Positions 1 to 8,244 of a stretch of 64,000 bases of DNA are shown here, in pieces. The notes beneath the pieces are model-generated. The model saw nothing but the letters and a program-made list of their open reading frames with translations. It was not told where the DNA came from and did not search any database. Position numbers and translations under genes: made by a program. Source of the DNA: Arthrobacter pigmenti (lineage in GTDB: Bacteria; Actinomycetota; Actinomycetes; Actinomycetales; Micrococcaceae); NCBI RefSeq assembly GCF_011927905.1, contig NZ_JAATJL010000001.1:930001-994000 (forward strand), written 5' to 3'. Numbering within the stretch: position 1 is the first letter of the stretch; every line of letters starts with the position of its first letter.

Positions 1-390
1 TTCCTCTCGGTCTCCTACGATCCGCCCACACTTCTGGTGAGCGTGTATGAAGAGTCCCGCATCTGCGAAGCGGTGACGGCATCGGGAACGTGGGCGCTGA
101 GCCTCCTCTCGAACGATCACCGCGGCACGGTGAACTGGCTGGCCAGCCCCGGAAATCCTGTGGAGGGACTCCTCGCCCAGGTGCCCTTCCGGCGAGGCCC
201 GTCCACTTCAAGTGCTGTGATCTCGAGTGCCCTGGCGTGGTTCGAGCTCAAGACCGTGGCCGTGCACCCTGCCGCAACTCACCAGCTCATTGTCGGGCAG
301 GTCCTGTCGATGGGCCGCGACGTGCCGGCGGGCTCCGCAACTGATCCCCTGATCCACTTCGGTGGCGGATACGAGCGGCTGCGGCGCTAG
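1..390 (+). CDS. Flavin reductase-like (FMN-binding split-barrel) protein, 5' partial
   Basis: The frame is open from base 1, so the N-terminus lies outside the window; a GTG at 37 is internal to the conserved core and is not the real start. The visible 129 residues match the flavin reductase-like split barrel: SYDPPTLLVSV (flavin-contacting strand), ASGTWALSLLSNDHR, the later WFELKTVAVHPAATHQLIVG strand, and a C-terminal PLIHFGGGYERL, the usual family ending. Such proteins reduce free FMN/FAD with NAD(P)H for partner monooxygenases or act alone; the substrate here cannot be read from the fragment. It ends 20 bases before the convergent sugar mutase gene. Confidence 0.8.
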   Translation, partial: FLSVSYDPPTLLVSVYEESRICEAVTASGTWALSLLSNDHRGTVNWLASPGNPVEGLLAQVPFRRGPSTSSAVISSALAWFELKTVAVHPAATHQLIVGQVLSMGRDVPAGSATDPLIHFGGGYERLRR

Positions 391-409
391 ACAGCTTCGT
401 TGGAGCTGG

Positions 410-2098
410 TCAGAGCCCGAGTGCCTGCTTCACGTCCCTGATCACTGCATCCAGTCGGGTCCGCGCCGTCGTCTTGGCCGTTCCCAGTTCCGGCGGCGAG
501 CCGACAGGCTCCACAACTTCCAGGTAGCACTTGAGCTTCGGCTCAGTCCCGCTGGGGCGGATGATGACCCGGGTCTGGTCTCCGGTGACGTAGAGCAGCC
601 CATCCGTGGGCGGCAGGTTCGCGCCCTCGGCGAGGTCTTCAGCCACGGTCACGGCGGAACCCGCGAACGACGACGGCGGCACCTGCCGCAGGCGGGTCAT
701 CATCGTCCCGAGCAGGTCGAGGTTTTCCACCCGCACGGACAGCTGGTCCGTGACGTGCAGCCCGTGGGCCAGGGCGAGCTCATCGAGTACATCAAAGAGG
801 GTCTTGCCCTCGGCGCGGCAGGTCGCGGCGAACTCAGCCAGCAACAGGGCCGCCGAGAGGCCGTCCTTGTCCCGCACCACCTCGGGAGCCACGCAGTACC
901 CGAGGGCCTCCTCGTAGCCGAAACCGAGGTCCGCAACGCGTGAGATCCATTTGAACCCCGTGAGCGTCTGGGTATGGCGCAATCCGGCAGCGTTGGCGAT
1001 CCGTCCGAGAAGACGCGAGGAGACAATCGAGTTAGCGAAGACCTCGCCCTTGGAGAGCCTGTGTGCCAGGTGCAGCCCGAGCAGCGCCCCGGCCTCGTCT
1101 CCCCGAAGCATCCGCCACTGATCCGTTGCGGGATCCTTCGCAGCAGCGGCCATGCGGTCGGCATCCGGATCGTTGGCCAGCACGAGGTCAGCATCGTGTT
1201 TACCCGCTGCAGCCAGCGCCAGATCAAGCGCGCCGGGTTCCTCCGGGTTTGGAAACTCCACCGTGGGAAAGGCAGGATCGGGCTCGGCCTGCTCCGCAAC
1301 AACATGCACGTCTGCAAAACCTGCACCGGCGAGCACGGCCTGCGCAGTACGGCCTCCGACGCCATGAAGAGGAGTGAGCACGATCGACAGGTCCCGCGCC
1401 GGGTAACCCTCCCGGTCAGCGAGGGCAACCACCGTGGCAACGTAGTCGTCCTCGATGCTGTTGGGGAGCACAGTCCAGCCGCTCTCAGCGAGCTCAACAT
1501 CCTTCACCGAGGCGATTGCGGCAGCAATCGCTGTGTCATGCGGGGCGACAATCTGCACACCACGGGCCGTGGGCTCAACCGCGCGTCCGCCGAGGTACAC
1601 CTTGTACCCGTTGTCCTGGGGCGGATTGTGACTGGCTGTCACCATGACGCCGACCTCGCACTGAAGTGCACGGATCGCATACGCCAGCACCGGCGTCGGA
1701 AGTTCGGTGGGCAGCAGGAAAGTCTCCAGCCCGGCTGCCGTGAAGATTGCGGCGCTTTCGTCGGCGAAGATCCGCGAGTTGCGCCGGGCATCGAAGCCGA
1801 CGACGGCGCGCGGCGCGTACTCTCCCGACGCCAGGTCGAGCGCATGGGCTGCAACCCCGGCCGCGGCGCGCCGCACGACGACCCGGTTCATGCGGTTTGG
1901 ACCCGGTCCCAGCGCGGCACGCAGGCCCGCCGTCCCGAAAAGCAGCGGGCCGCTGAAGGCATCCCCAAGCTGCTGTAGGGCAGCCAGCCCGCCGTCGTCG
2001 TCGTTCTGGGCACTGTTGATCAGTCGTGTCAGTTCCGCGCGGGTTTCCGGATCTGGGTCCTCGGCGGCCCATTCGCGGGCCTGCGTGAAGAGATCCAT
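410..2098 (-). CDS. Phospho-sugar mutase (phosphoglucomutase/phosphomannomutase family)
   Basis: A 562-residue alpha-D-phosphohexomutase, which moves phosphate between the 1 and 6 positions of a hexose (or 1 and 5 of a pentose) through a phosphoserine. The catalytic loop is TASHNPPQDNGYK with Ser156; the metal loop NDPDADRM lies near residue 310; a sugar-binding GYEEALGY lies near 390; the C-terminal phosphate-binding loop is RPSGTEPKLKCYLEV. Length is normal for the PgmB/PMM-like actinobacterial group. It starts 2 bases after the purine nucleoside phosphorylase stop, so the two are probably one operon, an order also seen in mycobacteria (deoD-pmmB). This fits nucleoside salvage: the phosphorylase releases ribose-1-phosphate, which this enzyme could isomerise. 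Glucose, mannose or ribose phosphate specificity is not decided by sequence. Confidence 0.9.
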   Translation of the reverse strand: MDLFTQAREWAAEDPDPETRAELTRLINSAQNDDDGGLAALQQLGDAFSGPLLFGTAGLRAALGPGPNRMNRVVVRRAAAGVAAHALDLASGEYAPRAVVGFDARRNSRIFADESAAIFTAAGLETFLLPTELPTPVLAYAIRALQCEVGVMVTASHNPPQDNGYKVYLGGRAVEPTARGVQIVAPHDTAIAAAIASVKDVELAESGWTVLPNSIEDDYVATVVALADREGYPARDLSIVLTPLHGVGGRTAQAVLAGAGFADVHVVAEQAEPDPAFPTVEFPNPEEPGALDLALAAAGKHDADLVLANDPDADRMAAAAKDPATDQWRMLRGDEAGALLGLHLAHRLSKGEVFANSIVSSRLLGRIANAAGLRHTQTLTGFKWISRVADLGFGYEEALGYCVAPEVVRDKDGLSAALLLAEFAATCRAEGKTLFDVLDELALAHGLHVTDQLSVRVENLDLLGTMMTRLRQVPPSSFAGSAVTVAEDLAEGANLPPTDGLLYVTGDQTRVIIRPSGTEPKLKCYLEVVEPVGSPPELGTAKTTARTRLDAVIRDVKQALGL

Positions 2099-2100
2099 GG

Positions 2101-2913
2101 TCAGAGCCTGCCGATGATGTCGGCGAGGAGCCGCGAGATGCGCGGGCCGGCGGCCTGGCCGGCCTCCAGGACTTCCTCGTGGCTGAGCGGTAGGGGACTG
2201 ATGCCGGCCGCGAGGTTGGTCACCAGCGACATACCGAAGACCTCCATGCCCGCGTGCCGCGCGGCAATCGCCTCAAGGGCAGTGGACATGCCAACGAGGT
2301 CCGCGCCGATCCGCTTGGCGTACTGGACTTCGGCCGGGGTTTCGTAATGCGGTCCGGTGAACTGGGCATAGATGCCTTCGTCGAGGGATGGATCGACCTC
2401 GCGTGCCAGGGTCCTCAGCCGGGACGAGTAGAGGTCGGTGAGGTCGACGAACGTGGCGCCCTCAAGCGGTGAGGTTGCCGTGAGGTTGAGGTGGTCGCTG
2501 ATCAGTACCGGGGTGCCGGGTGCCCATTTTTCCTGCAGGCCGCCGCAGCCGTTGGTCAGGACGAGGACCTTGGCTCCCGCCGCCGCGGCCGTGCGCACAC
2601 CGTGAACGACGGCACGCACGCCGCGGCCCTCGTAGTAGTGGGTGCGGGCGCCGAGGACGAGGGCACGCTTGCCCGCCGGGGTGAGGACGGAGCGGATGGT
2701 GCCCACATGCCCGGCGACTGCCGGCGCGGCGAAACCCGGAATGTCCGTGGCCTGAAGGGTGTGGGTGGTTTCACCGATCAGTTCCGCGGCCTGGCCCCAG
2801 CCGGAACCGAGGACCAGCGCGATGTCATGGGCTGGTACCGAAGTCTCCTGGGCGATGTACTCCGCTGCGGTGCGGGCAAGGGCGAACGGGTCCTGGGGGG
2901 ATTGGTCAGTCAC
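2101..2913 (-). CDS. Purine nucleoside phosphorylase
   Basis: A 270-residue trimeric-type purine nucleoside phosphorylase that cleaves (deoxy)inosine and (deoxy)guanosine with phosphate to free base and pentose-1-phosphate in the cytosol. Signatures are VLGSGWGQ (phosphate loop), ARTHYYEGRG, LVLTNGCGGL, the base-binding GPHYETPAEV and GMSTALEAIAARHAGMEV followed by SLVTNLAAG. Size matches the PunA/DeoD low-molecular-mass class. It is upstream of and nearly contiguous with the sugar mutase gene, and divergent from the LpdA-like gene with about 98 bases between them that must hold both promoters. Confidence 0.92.
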   Translation of the reverse strand: MTDQSPQDPFALARTAAEYIAQETSVPAHDIALVLGSGWGQAAELIGETTHTLQATDIPGFAAPAVAGHVGTIRSVLTPAGKRALVLGARTHYYEGRGVRAVVHGVRTAAAAGAKVLVLTNGCGGLQEKWAPGTPVLISDHLNLTATSPLEGATFVDLTDLYSSRLRTLAREVDPSLDEGIYAQFTGPHYETPAEVQYAKRIGADLVGMSTALEAIAARHAGMEVFGMSLVTNLAAGISPLPLSHEEVLEAGQAAGPRISRLLADIIGRL

Positions 2914-3011
2914 CGGTCCAACTTACCTCCAGTTCTCGGCGTCGATCCACCTGCTGTTTAGCCTCCTGTTGCTGTCCACGCCGTTTGAGCGGTGGTGGGG
3001 GATAGGACAGA

Positions 3012-4418
3012 ATGGCAACTGTGACGAGTCAACTGGATTTCAGCGCCCTGCGGATCGCAATTCTCGGGGGTGGACCGGGCGGCTACGAAGCGGCCATGGT
3101 TGCCGCCTCGCTTGGAGCGACCGTCACCATTGTTGAGCAGAACGGCCTGGGCGGCTCCGCTGTGCTGACGGACGTCGTTCCTTCGAAGACGCTCATCGCC
3201 ACGGCCGACACCATGGCCCGCGTCGCCAACGCGCACAACCTTGGAGTGAAGTTCGCTGATTCGACTGCGGCCTACGCGGATCTGGGGCAGGTGAACCAGC
3301 GGCTGCTTGACCTCGCGGCCAACCAGTCCCGGGACATCACCGCAGCTCTGGAGGGTGCGGGAGTCACCGTCCTGATCGGTACAGGCAAGCTGCTCGATAA
3401 CCACCGGCTTGAAGTGGAAACGGAATCCGGGACCACAACCGTTGAGGCAGATGCCATCCTGCTCTCCGTCGGAGCCCACCCCCGCGAACTACCCACGGCA
3501 GCGCCGGACGGTGAGCGGATCTTCAACTGGAAACAGATCTACAACCTGACCGAAGTGCCCGAGCACCTGATCGTCATCGGATCGGGGGTGACGGGTGCCG
3601 AGTTCGCTTCCGCCTACCACGGCCTCGGAGCGGAAGTCACCCTAGTCTCCAGCCGCGACCGCGTGTTGCCCGGCGAGGACGCCGACGCCGCGGAGGTCCT
3701 CGAGAACGTCTTCCGCGAGCGCGGCATGAGCGTGCTGTCCAAATCCCGTGCCGAGGGCGTGGTCCGCACCGACGATGGCGTGAGGGTCACCCTTTCCGAC
3801 GGCCGCACTGTTGACGGAAGCCACTGCCTGGTGGCCGTAGGGTCCATCCCGAATACCGCAGGGATCGGGCTCGAGGAAGCCGGTGTTGCGCTCACCGAAT
3901 CGGGGCACATCAAAGTGGACGGTGTCTCCCGTACCACCGCCCCCAACGTCTATGCCGCCGGTGACTGCACCGGCGTCCTTGCCCTTGCCTCGGTATCCGC
4001 TATGCAGGGCCGGATCGCCATGGCACACCTGATGGGAGACAGCGTCACACCGTTGAAGCTGAAGCAGGTGGCGTCCAACATCTTCACGGCACCCGAGATC
4101 GCCTCCGTTGGGGTTTCGGAGGCCGACGTCGAATCCGGCCGTTACCAGGGCGACGTCTTCAAGCTCTCGCTCAGCACCAATCCGCGCGCGAAAATGATGA
4201 ACGTCAAGGACGGGTTCGTGAAGATCATCGCCCGCAAAGGATCGGGCACGGTGATCGGCGGCGTCGTTGTTGCCCCTCGTGCTTCCGAGCTGATCTTCCC
4301 GCTCGCGCTCGCCGTCACCAAGAAGCTTCATGTGGACGACGTCGCCAACACCTTCACCGTGTACCCGTCGCTTACCGGGTCAATCTCGGAAGCGGCGCGC
4401 CGGCTGCACATCCACTAG
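3012..4418 (+). CDS. lpdA: LpdA-like NAD(P)H-quinone dehydrogenase (flavoprotein disulfide reductase family)
   Basis: A 468-residue two-dinucleotide-fold flavoprotein. The FAD site is ILGGGPGGYEAAMVAASLGA, the NAD(P) site is VIGSGVTGAEFASAYHGLGA, the second FAD motif is NVYAAGDCTG, and the dimerisation domain ends near TFTVYPSLTGSISEAARRL. The redox CxxxxC of true lipoamide dehydrogenases is absent: the equivalent stretch reads GGSAVLTDVVPSKTLI. Known members with this loss (M. tuberculosis LpdA, Rv3303c) reduce quinones rather than lipoamide. The start is supported by GATAGGACAG just upstream. It stands alone, divergent from the nucleoside phosphorylase. Quinone reductase activity is inferred from the family. 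Confidence 0.88.
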   Translation: MATVTSQLDFSALRIAILGGGPGGYEAAMVAASLGATVTIVEQNGLGGSAVLTDVVPSKTLIATADTMARVANAHNLGVKFADSTAAYADLGQVNQRLLDLAANQSRDITAALEGAGVTVLIGTGKLLDNHRLEVETESGTTTVEADAILLSVGAHPRELPTAAPDGERIFNWKQIYNLTEVPEHLIVIGSGVTGAEFASAYHGLGAEVTLVSSRDRVLPGEDADAAEVLENVFRERGMSVLSKSRAEGVVRTDDGVRVTLSDGRTVDGSHCLVAVGSIPNTAGIGLEEAGVALTESGHIKVDGVSRTTAPNVYAAGDCTGVLALASVSAMQGRIAMAHLMGDSVTPLKLKQVASNIFTAPEIASVGVSEADVESGRYQGDVFKLSLSTNPRAKMMNVKDGFVKIIARKGSGTVIGGVVVAPRASELIFPLALAVTKKLHVDDVANTFTVYPSLTGSISEAARRLHIH

Positions 4419-4555
4419 GCCTGTTTCCACCGGCCGGCGTCACCGCGAGCCGGTCTCCCCACCATCTCCAGCCGCCGTCGTGGATTTAACGGCGTGGCGT
4501 GCGGTTACACGCCGTTTGCGCCCTAATAGGTGGGGAATCCGGGATACGGGCCTCA
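4419..4555. other. Convergent intergenic gap
   Basis: This 137-base gap lies between two genes that end toward each other. A small stem GGCCT-CACT-AGGCC (4549-4562) overlaps the stop of the minus-strand flavoprotein. No coding region, strong T-run terminator or RNA gene was seen. Confidence 0.4.
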
Positions 4556-6136
4556 CTAGGCCGGCGCAGTTTGGAAGTGCTCCTCGATGATCCCGCGGAT
4601 GTCCGCGTGGCACCCGCCGCATCCCGTCCCCGCCCGCGTCGACGCCGACACCTCCACAACCGTTGAACAGCCGACGACGGCGGCCTGCTCGATACTTCCC
4701 CGGCTCACCCCCGCGCACCGGCAGACGGTGGCCGACGGATCGCGGTTGGGCGACGACGACGCCTGCTCCTCCGCCCCATCCAGGGGAAGCAGGCTCGACC
4801 GGTCCTCAGGTAACACCGAACCGCTCTCGAAGAGCAGCACCAGTTCGGCACCCGTTCGCGGCATCCCGATGCACACCAGCCCGCTGAGCACCCCGTCGCG
4901 CGTCACAATCTTGGCGTACCGCCCGTGCTGCGGATCGGCCCACAGCGCAACTGCGGTGCCGTCGTCGTGCCCGGACCACAGGTTTGCGCTCACGTCACCG
5001 GCCACTACCGCGTCCAACCCGCGTGCCTTCAGCATCACGACCGGGGGCAGCGCCGCTTCACGGTATGACGACGACGACCCACCCGCGCCAGAAGTCGCGC
5101 CGAAAGGAGTGCCGGACGCTTCGACAGCAGCCACATCGGAAGGTGCCAATTGCCGGCCCAGGAAGTCCGCGAGCCACTCAGCCTGCTTCCAGCCCGGCCC
5201 GATCAGCCCCGAGGGGGTGGTATCACCCGCACAGTCAGCGCAGTCCGGGTCCAGGCAGCTCACCTCGGCGCAGTCGCCGATCGCGTGGATGAACTCGTCG
5301 TGATGGACCGTGAGGGAATGATCAACCAGGATTCCGCTGCGAATTGGCAGCCCGGCGCCGTCTGCCAGTTCAGTGCGGGGCCGCACGCCGCAGGACAACA
5401 CCAACAGATCGCCCGAGACGAACCGGCCGTCATCGAGGCGGAGGGCCGTGAACTCCCCGGTGGCAGTGTGTTCCAGCCCCACGGCTTTGGCCCCGGAGAC
5501 CAGCCGGACGCCCTGCCGCCGGAGCGTGGCAGCGAGGACCCGGCCGCCGTCGTCGTCGATGTTGCGGGCCAGAGGGTAATCGCCGTGGTGCACCACCGAG
5601 ACCCGCGCGCCTTCCTCGGCTGCCGCGAGGGCGGCTTCCAACCCGAGGATACCGCCGCCGAGGATCACCACGTCTCCCCGCCGCTGAACCACCGCGCGCA
5701 GTGCCCGGGCATCTGCGAGGTCACGTAGAGCAGTGACTCCCGGGGGAAGCGCGGGGTGCAGCGGGTCCGGGTTCAGTCCGGCGAGATAGGGGATGACGGG
5801 ACGTGCCCCGGTGGCCAGGACCAGCCGGTCATACGCGCGGACGGTCCCGTCGGAGAGCTGGAGCTGCCGGCGAGCCCGGTCGATCCGGCGCACGGTCCGG
5901 TCTAGTAGAACGTCAGCGCCCAGGGCGGCGAGCCGCGCAGTGTCGCTGAGCGAGATCGTCTCGGGGGAGGTCCGGCCAACGCCGACGTCGGCAACCAGGA
6001 CGCGGTTATACGCCGAGTCGGGCTCGGCCCCGATCACGGTGAGGTGTGCCGCACCGGAGGCAAGCAGCGGATCGATCAGCTCGATGAACCGTGCCGCGAC
6101 GGGGCCGAATCCCACCACAACAATGCGTTCGCTCAT
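4556..6136 (-). CDS. NasC/NirB-like FAD-dependent oxidoreductase with BFD-type [2Fe-2S] domain
   Basis: A 526-residue flavoprotein that most likely passes electrons from NAD(P)H to the assimilatory nitrate reductase encoded just upstream. The N-terminal Rossmann motif reads VVVGFGPVAARFIELI; the second is VVILGGGILGLEAALAAAEE near residue 155; the FAD-binding HAIGDCAEV lies near residue 270 and is followed by CLDPDCADCAG. The C-terminal 60 residues form a BFD-like iron-sulfur domain with CRCAGVS and TGCGGCHADI. The siroheme and 4Fe-4S nitrite reductase domains of full NirB are absent, so this is not a complete nitrite reductase. Its start overlaps the nasA stop by 4 bases (ATGA), which indicates translational coupling. 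Confidence 0.85.
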   Translation of the reverse strand: MSERIVVVGFGPVAARFIELIDPLLASGAAHLTVIGAEPDSAYNRVLVADVGVGRTSPETISLSDTARLAALGADVLLDRTVRRIDRARRQLQLSDGTVRAYDRLVLATGARPVIPYLAGLNPDPLHPALPPGVTALRDLADARALRAVVQRRGDVVILGGGILGLEAALAAAEEGARVSVVHHGDYPLARNIDDDGGRVLAATLRRQGVRLVSGAKAVGLEHTATGEFTALRLDDGRFVSGDLLVLSCGVRPRTELADGAGLPIRSGILVDHSLTVHHDEFIHAIGDCAEVSCLDPDCADCAGDTTPSGLIGPGWKQAEWLADFLGRQLAPSDVAAVEASGTPFGATSGAGGSSSSYREAALPPVVMLKARGLDAVVAGDVSANLWSGHDDGTAVALWADPQHGRYAKIVTRDGVLSGLVCIGMPRTGAELVLLFESGSVLPEDRSSLLPLDGAEEQASSSPNRDPSATVCRCAGVSRGSIEQAAVVGCSTVVEVSASTRAGTGCGGCHADIRGIIEEHFQTAPA

Positions 6137-8244
6137 ACGGCCACAGCCTCCGTCCCTGCCGAACGGTGCGCCCGCACCGTCACCCGGGTTGTCTTGAATT
6201 CGGGCATTCCGGAGACCGGATCCGTCTCATCGGAGGTGAGCAGGTTCGCGTTTCCCGCGCCTGGAAAGTGGAAGGAGAGGAAGACGGTGTCCTGCCGGAC
6301 CGTCGTCGTCAGCTGTGCGCGTGCCGTGACGGTGCCGCGGCCGTTGCCGATTTCCACCTCGGCGTTGTCCGTGATGCCCAGACCGGCGGCGGTGACCGGG
6401 TGAATCTGGATCACCTGGCTGTCACTTGTGGCCAGGAGATCACCGACCCGGCGGGTCTGCGTGCCTGACTGGTAGTGCTCCAGCAGCCGCCCTGTCGCAA
6501 GCGTCAGCGTTCCGCGGGGAGCAACACCGGCAACCGACGACGGCGCCACAGGGTGAAGCACAGCCCGTCCATCTGGGTGCGCGAAACGGTCAAGGAACAA
6601 CCGGGGCGTCCCGTTGCTTCCGGTCGGGTAGGGCCAGTAGGCGGGCTCGCCGTCGTCGAGCATGGCGTAGTCCACTCCGGAGTAGTCAGCGAGGCCACCG
6701 GCGCTCGCGGCGCGTAACTCGGTGAACACGGTTTCGGGGTCGTCACTGAACGACGACGGCGCCTCCAGCAGCTCGGCCAGCCGGGACATGATCCACAGTT
6801 CGCTGCGTGTGCCGGCCGGCGGTGCCAGAGCCTTCCGGCGCCGGAGAACACGTCCCTCGAGATTGGTCATGGTGCCCTCCTCCTCCGCCCACTGCAGGAC
6901 CGGAAGAACAAGATCAGCCTCGGCGGCGGTTTCGGACAGGAAGAAGTCGCAGACCACCAGAAAGTCCAGACTGCGCAGACCATCGAGGACCGTGGCGGCG
7001 TTCGGGGCCGAGACTGCAACGTTCGCGCCATGGACGAACAGGCAGTGCACTCCTCCGGGTTTGCCGAGCGAAGCGAGAAGTTCGACGGCGGGAAGCCCGG
7101 GCCCGGGAATTGCCTCCTCGGGCACTCCCCAGACTTCGGCCATGTGCTTCCTCGCGGCGGGATCGGTGATCTTTCGGTATCCGGGCAACTGGTCGGCCTT
7201 CTGCCCGTGTTCGCGGCCGCCTTGACCGTTTCCCTGGCCGGTCAGCGTGCCGTAGCCGCTCCCGGGAGTTCCGGGCAGGCCCAGCAGGAGCGAGAGGTTG
7301 ATGGCCGCCGTCGCCGTGTCCGTCCCGTTGGTGTGCTGCTCCACGCCCCGGCCGGTGAGGATGTACGTCCCGCCGGGCTCGGCGAGCCGGTGCGCGGTCT
7401 TCCGGATCGTTTCCGCCGGAACTCCGGTGACGGCCTGGACCCGCTCGGGCCACCAGGCGGCCACACTCCGCGTGATGGCCTCGTAGCCGCGGGTTCGACC
7501 TGCGATGTAGGGCCGGCTAACCAGGCCCTCCGTGATCACCACATGCGTGATGCCGAGCAGGAGCGCGAGGTCCGTCTTCGGCGCGGGCTGGAGGTGTACG
7601 CCCTGGCCGTCGGCGGTGAACTGGGCGGTCGCTGATCGGCGGGGGTCGACGATGATGAGTCCGCCCGCATCCCGCGCACCCTGCAAGTGTTGGACGAAGG
7701 GCGGCATCGTGTCGGCCGTGTTTGACCCGAGCATCAGGATGGTGCGCGCTGACCCCAGGTCGGCCAGCGGAAAGGGGAGCCCGCGGTCCAGTCCGAAAGC
7801 ACGGTTCGCCGCGGCGGCGGCCGAGGACATGCAAAACCGCCCGTTGTAATCAATGCGGGAGGTGCCGAGCGCCAGCCGCGCGAATTTTCCCAGCTGGTAC
7901 GCCTTCTCGTTGGTCAACCCCCCGCCGCCGAAGACGCCGATTGCGTCGGCTCCATACTGTGCGCGGACTTTCCGCACGGTGTCCCGGATGAGCCCGAGTG
8001 CGTGTTCCCAGCTCACCGGGCGGTGGACGCCGTCGTCGTCCTTCAATAGCGGCGTCTGCAGACGGTCCGGGTGCCGAAGCAGCTCCGTGGACGTCCAGCC
8101 TTTACGGCACAGCCCGCCCTTGTTGGTGGGAAAGTCCCGACCGCTGACGCCCACGGAATCCGGACCCGTGGGGGTCAGCGTCATGGCGCACTGCAGCGCG
8201 CAGTACGGGCAGTGGGTGTCAGTCATGCCAGCGGGATCGCACAT
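6133..8244 (-). CDS. nasA: Assimilatory nitrate reductase catalytic subunit (molybdopterin oxidoreductase)
   Basis: A 703-residue cytoplasmic Mo-bisMGD enzyme that reduces nitrate to nitrite for nitrogen assimilation. The N-terminus carries a [4Fe-4S] motif, CPYCALQC, with the fourth Cys in KGGLCRKGW. Molybdopterin signatures include GVFGGGGLTNEKAYQLGKFA, RFCMSSAAAA, IIVDPRRSATAQ and the C-terminal dinucleotide-binding LATGRLLEHYQSGTQTRRV. No twin-arginine signal is present, which fits a cytoplasmic Nas/NarB enzyme rather than periplasmic Nap. It is flanked by the NarK-type transporter (1-base overlap at 8244) and the NasC-like flavoprotein (4-base overlap), so uptake, catalysis and electron supply are one operon. 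Confidence 0.9.
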   Translation of the reverse strand: MCDPAGMTDTHCPYCALQCAMTLTPTGPDSVGVSGRDFPTNKGGLCRKGWTSTELLRHPDRLQTPLLKDDDGVHRPVSWEHALGLIRDTVRKVRAQYGADAIGVFGGGGLTNEKAYQLGKFARLALGTSRIDYNGRFCMSSAAAAANRAFGLDRGLPFPLADLGSARTILMLGSNTADTMPPFVQHLQGARDAGGLIIVDPRRSATAQFTADGQGVHLQPAPKTDLALLLGITHVVITEGLVSRPYIAGRTRGYEAITRSVAAWWPERVQAVTGVPAETIRKTAHRLAEPGGTYILTGRGVEQHTNGTDTATAAINLSLLLGLPGTPGSGYGTLTGQGNGQGGREHGQKADQLPGYRKITDPAARKHMAEVWGVPEEAIPGPGLPAVELLASLGKPGGVHCLFVHGANVAVSAPNAATVLDGLRSLDFLVVCDFFLSETAAEADLVLPVLQWAEEEGTMTNLEGRVLRRRKALAPPAGTRSELWIMSRLAELLEAPSSFSDDPETVFTELRAASAGGLADYSGVDYAMLDDGEPAYWPYPTGSNGTPRLFLDRFAHPDGRAVLHPVAPSSVAGVAPRGTLTLATGRLLEHYQSGTQTRRVGDLLATSDSQVIQIHPVTAAGLGITDNAEVEIGNGRGTVTARAQLTTTVRQDTVFLSFHFPGAGNANLLTSDETDPVSGMPEFKTTRVTVRAHRSAGTEAVAV

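Noticed and set aside
974..1978. Plus-strand frame of 334 codons over the sugar mutase
   Set aside because: It lies fully antisense to a gene with clear catalytic motifs, and the product has no recognisable features.
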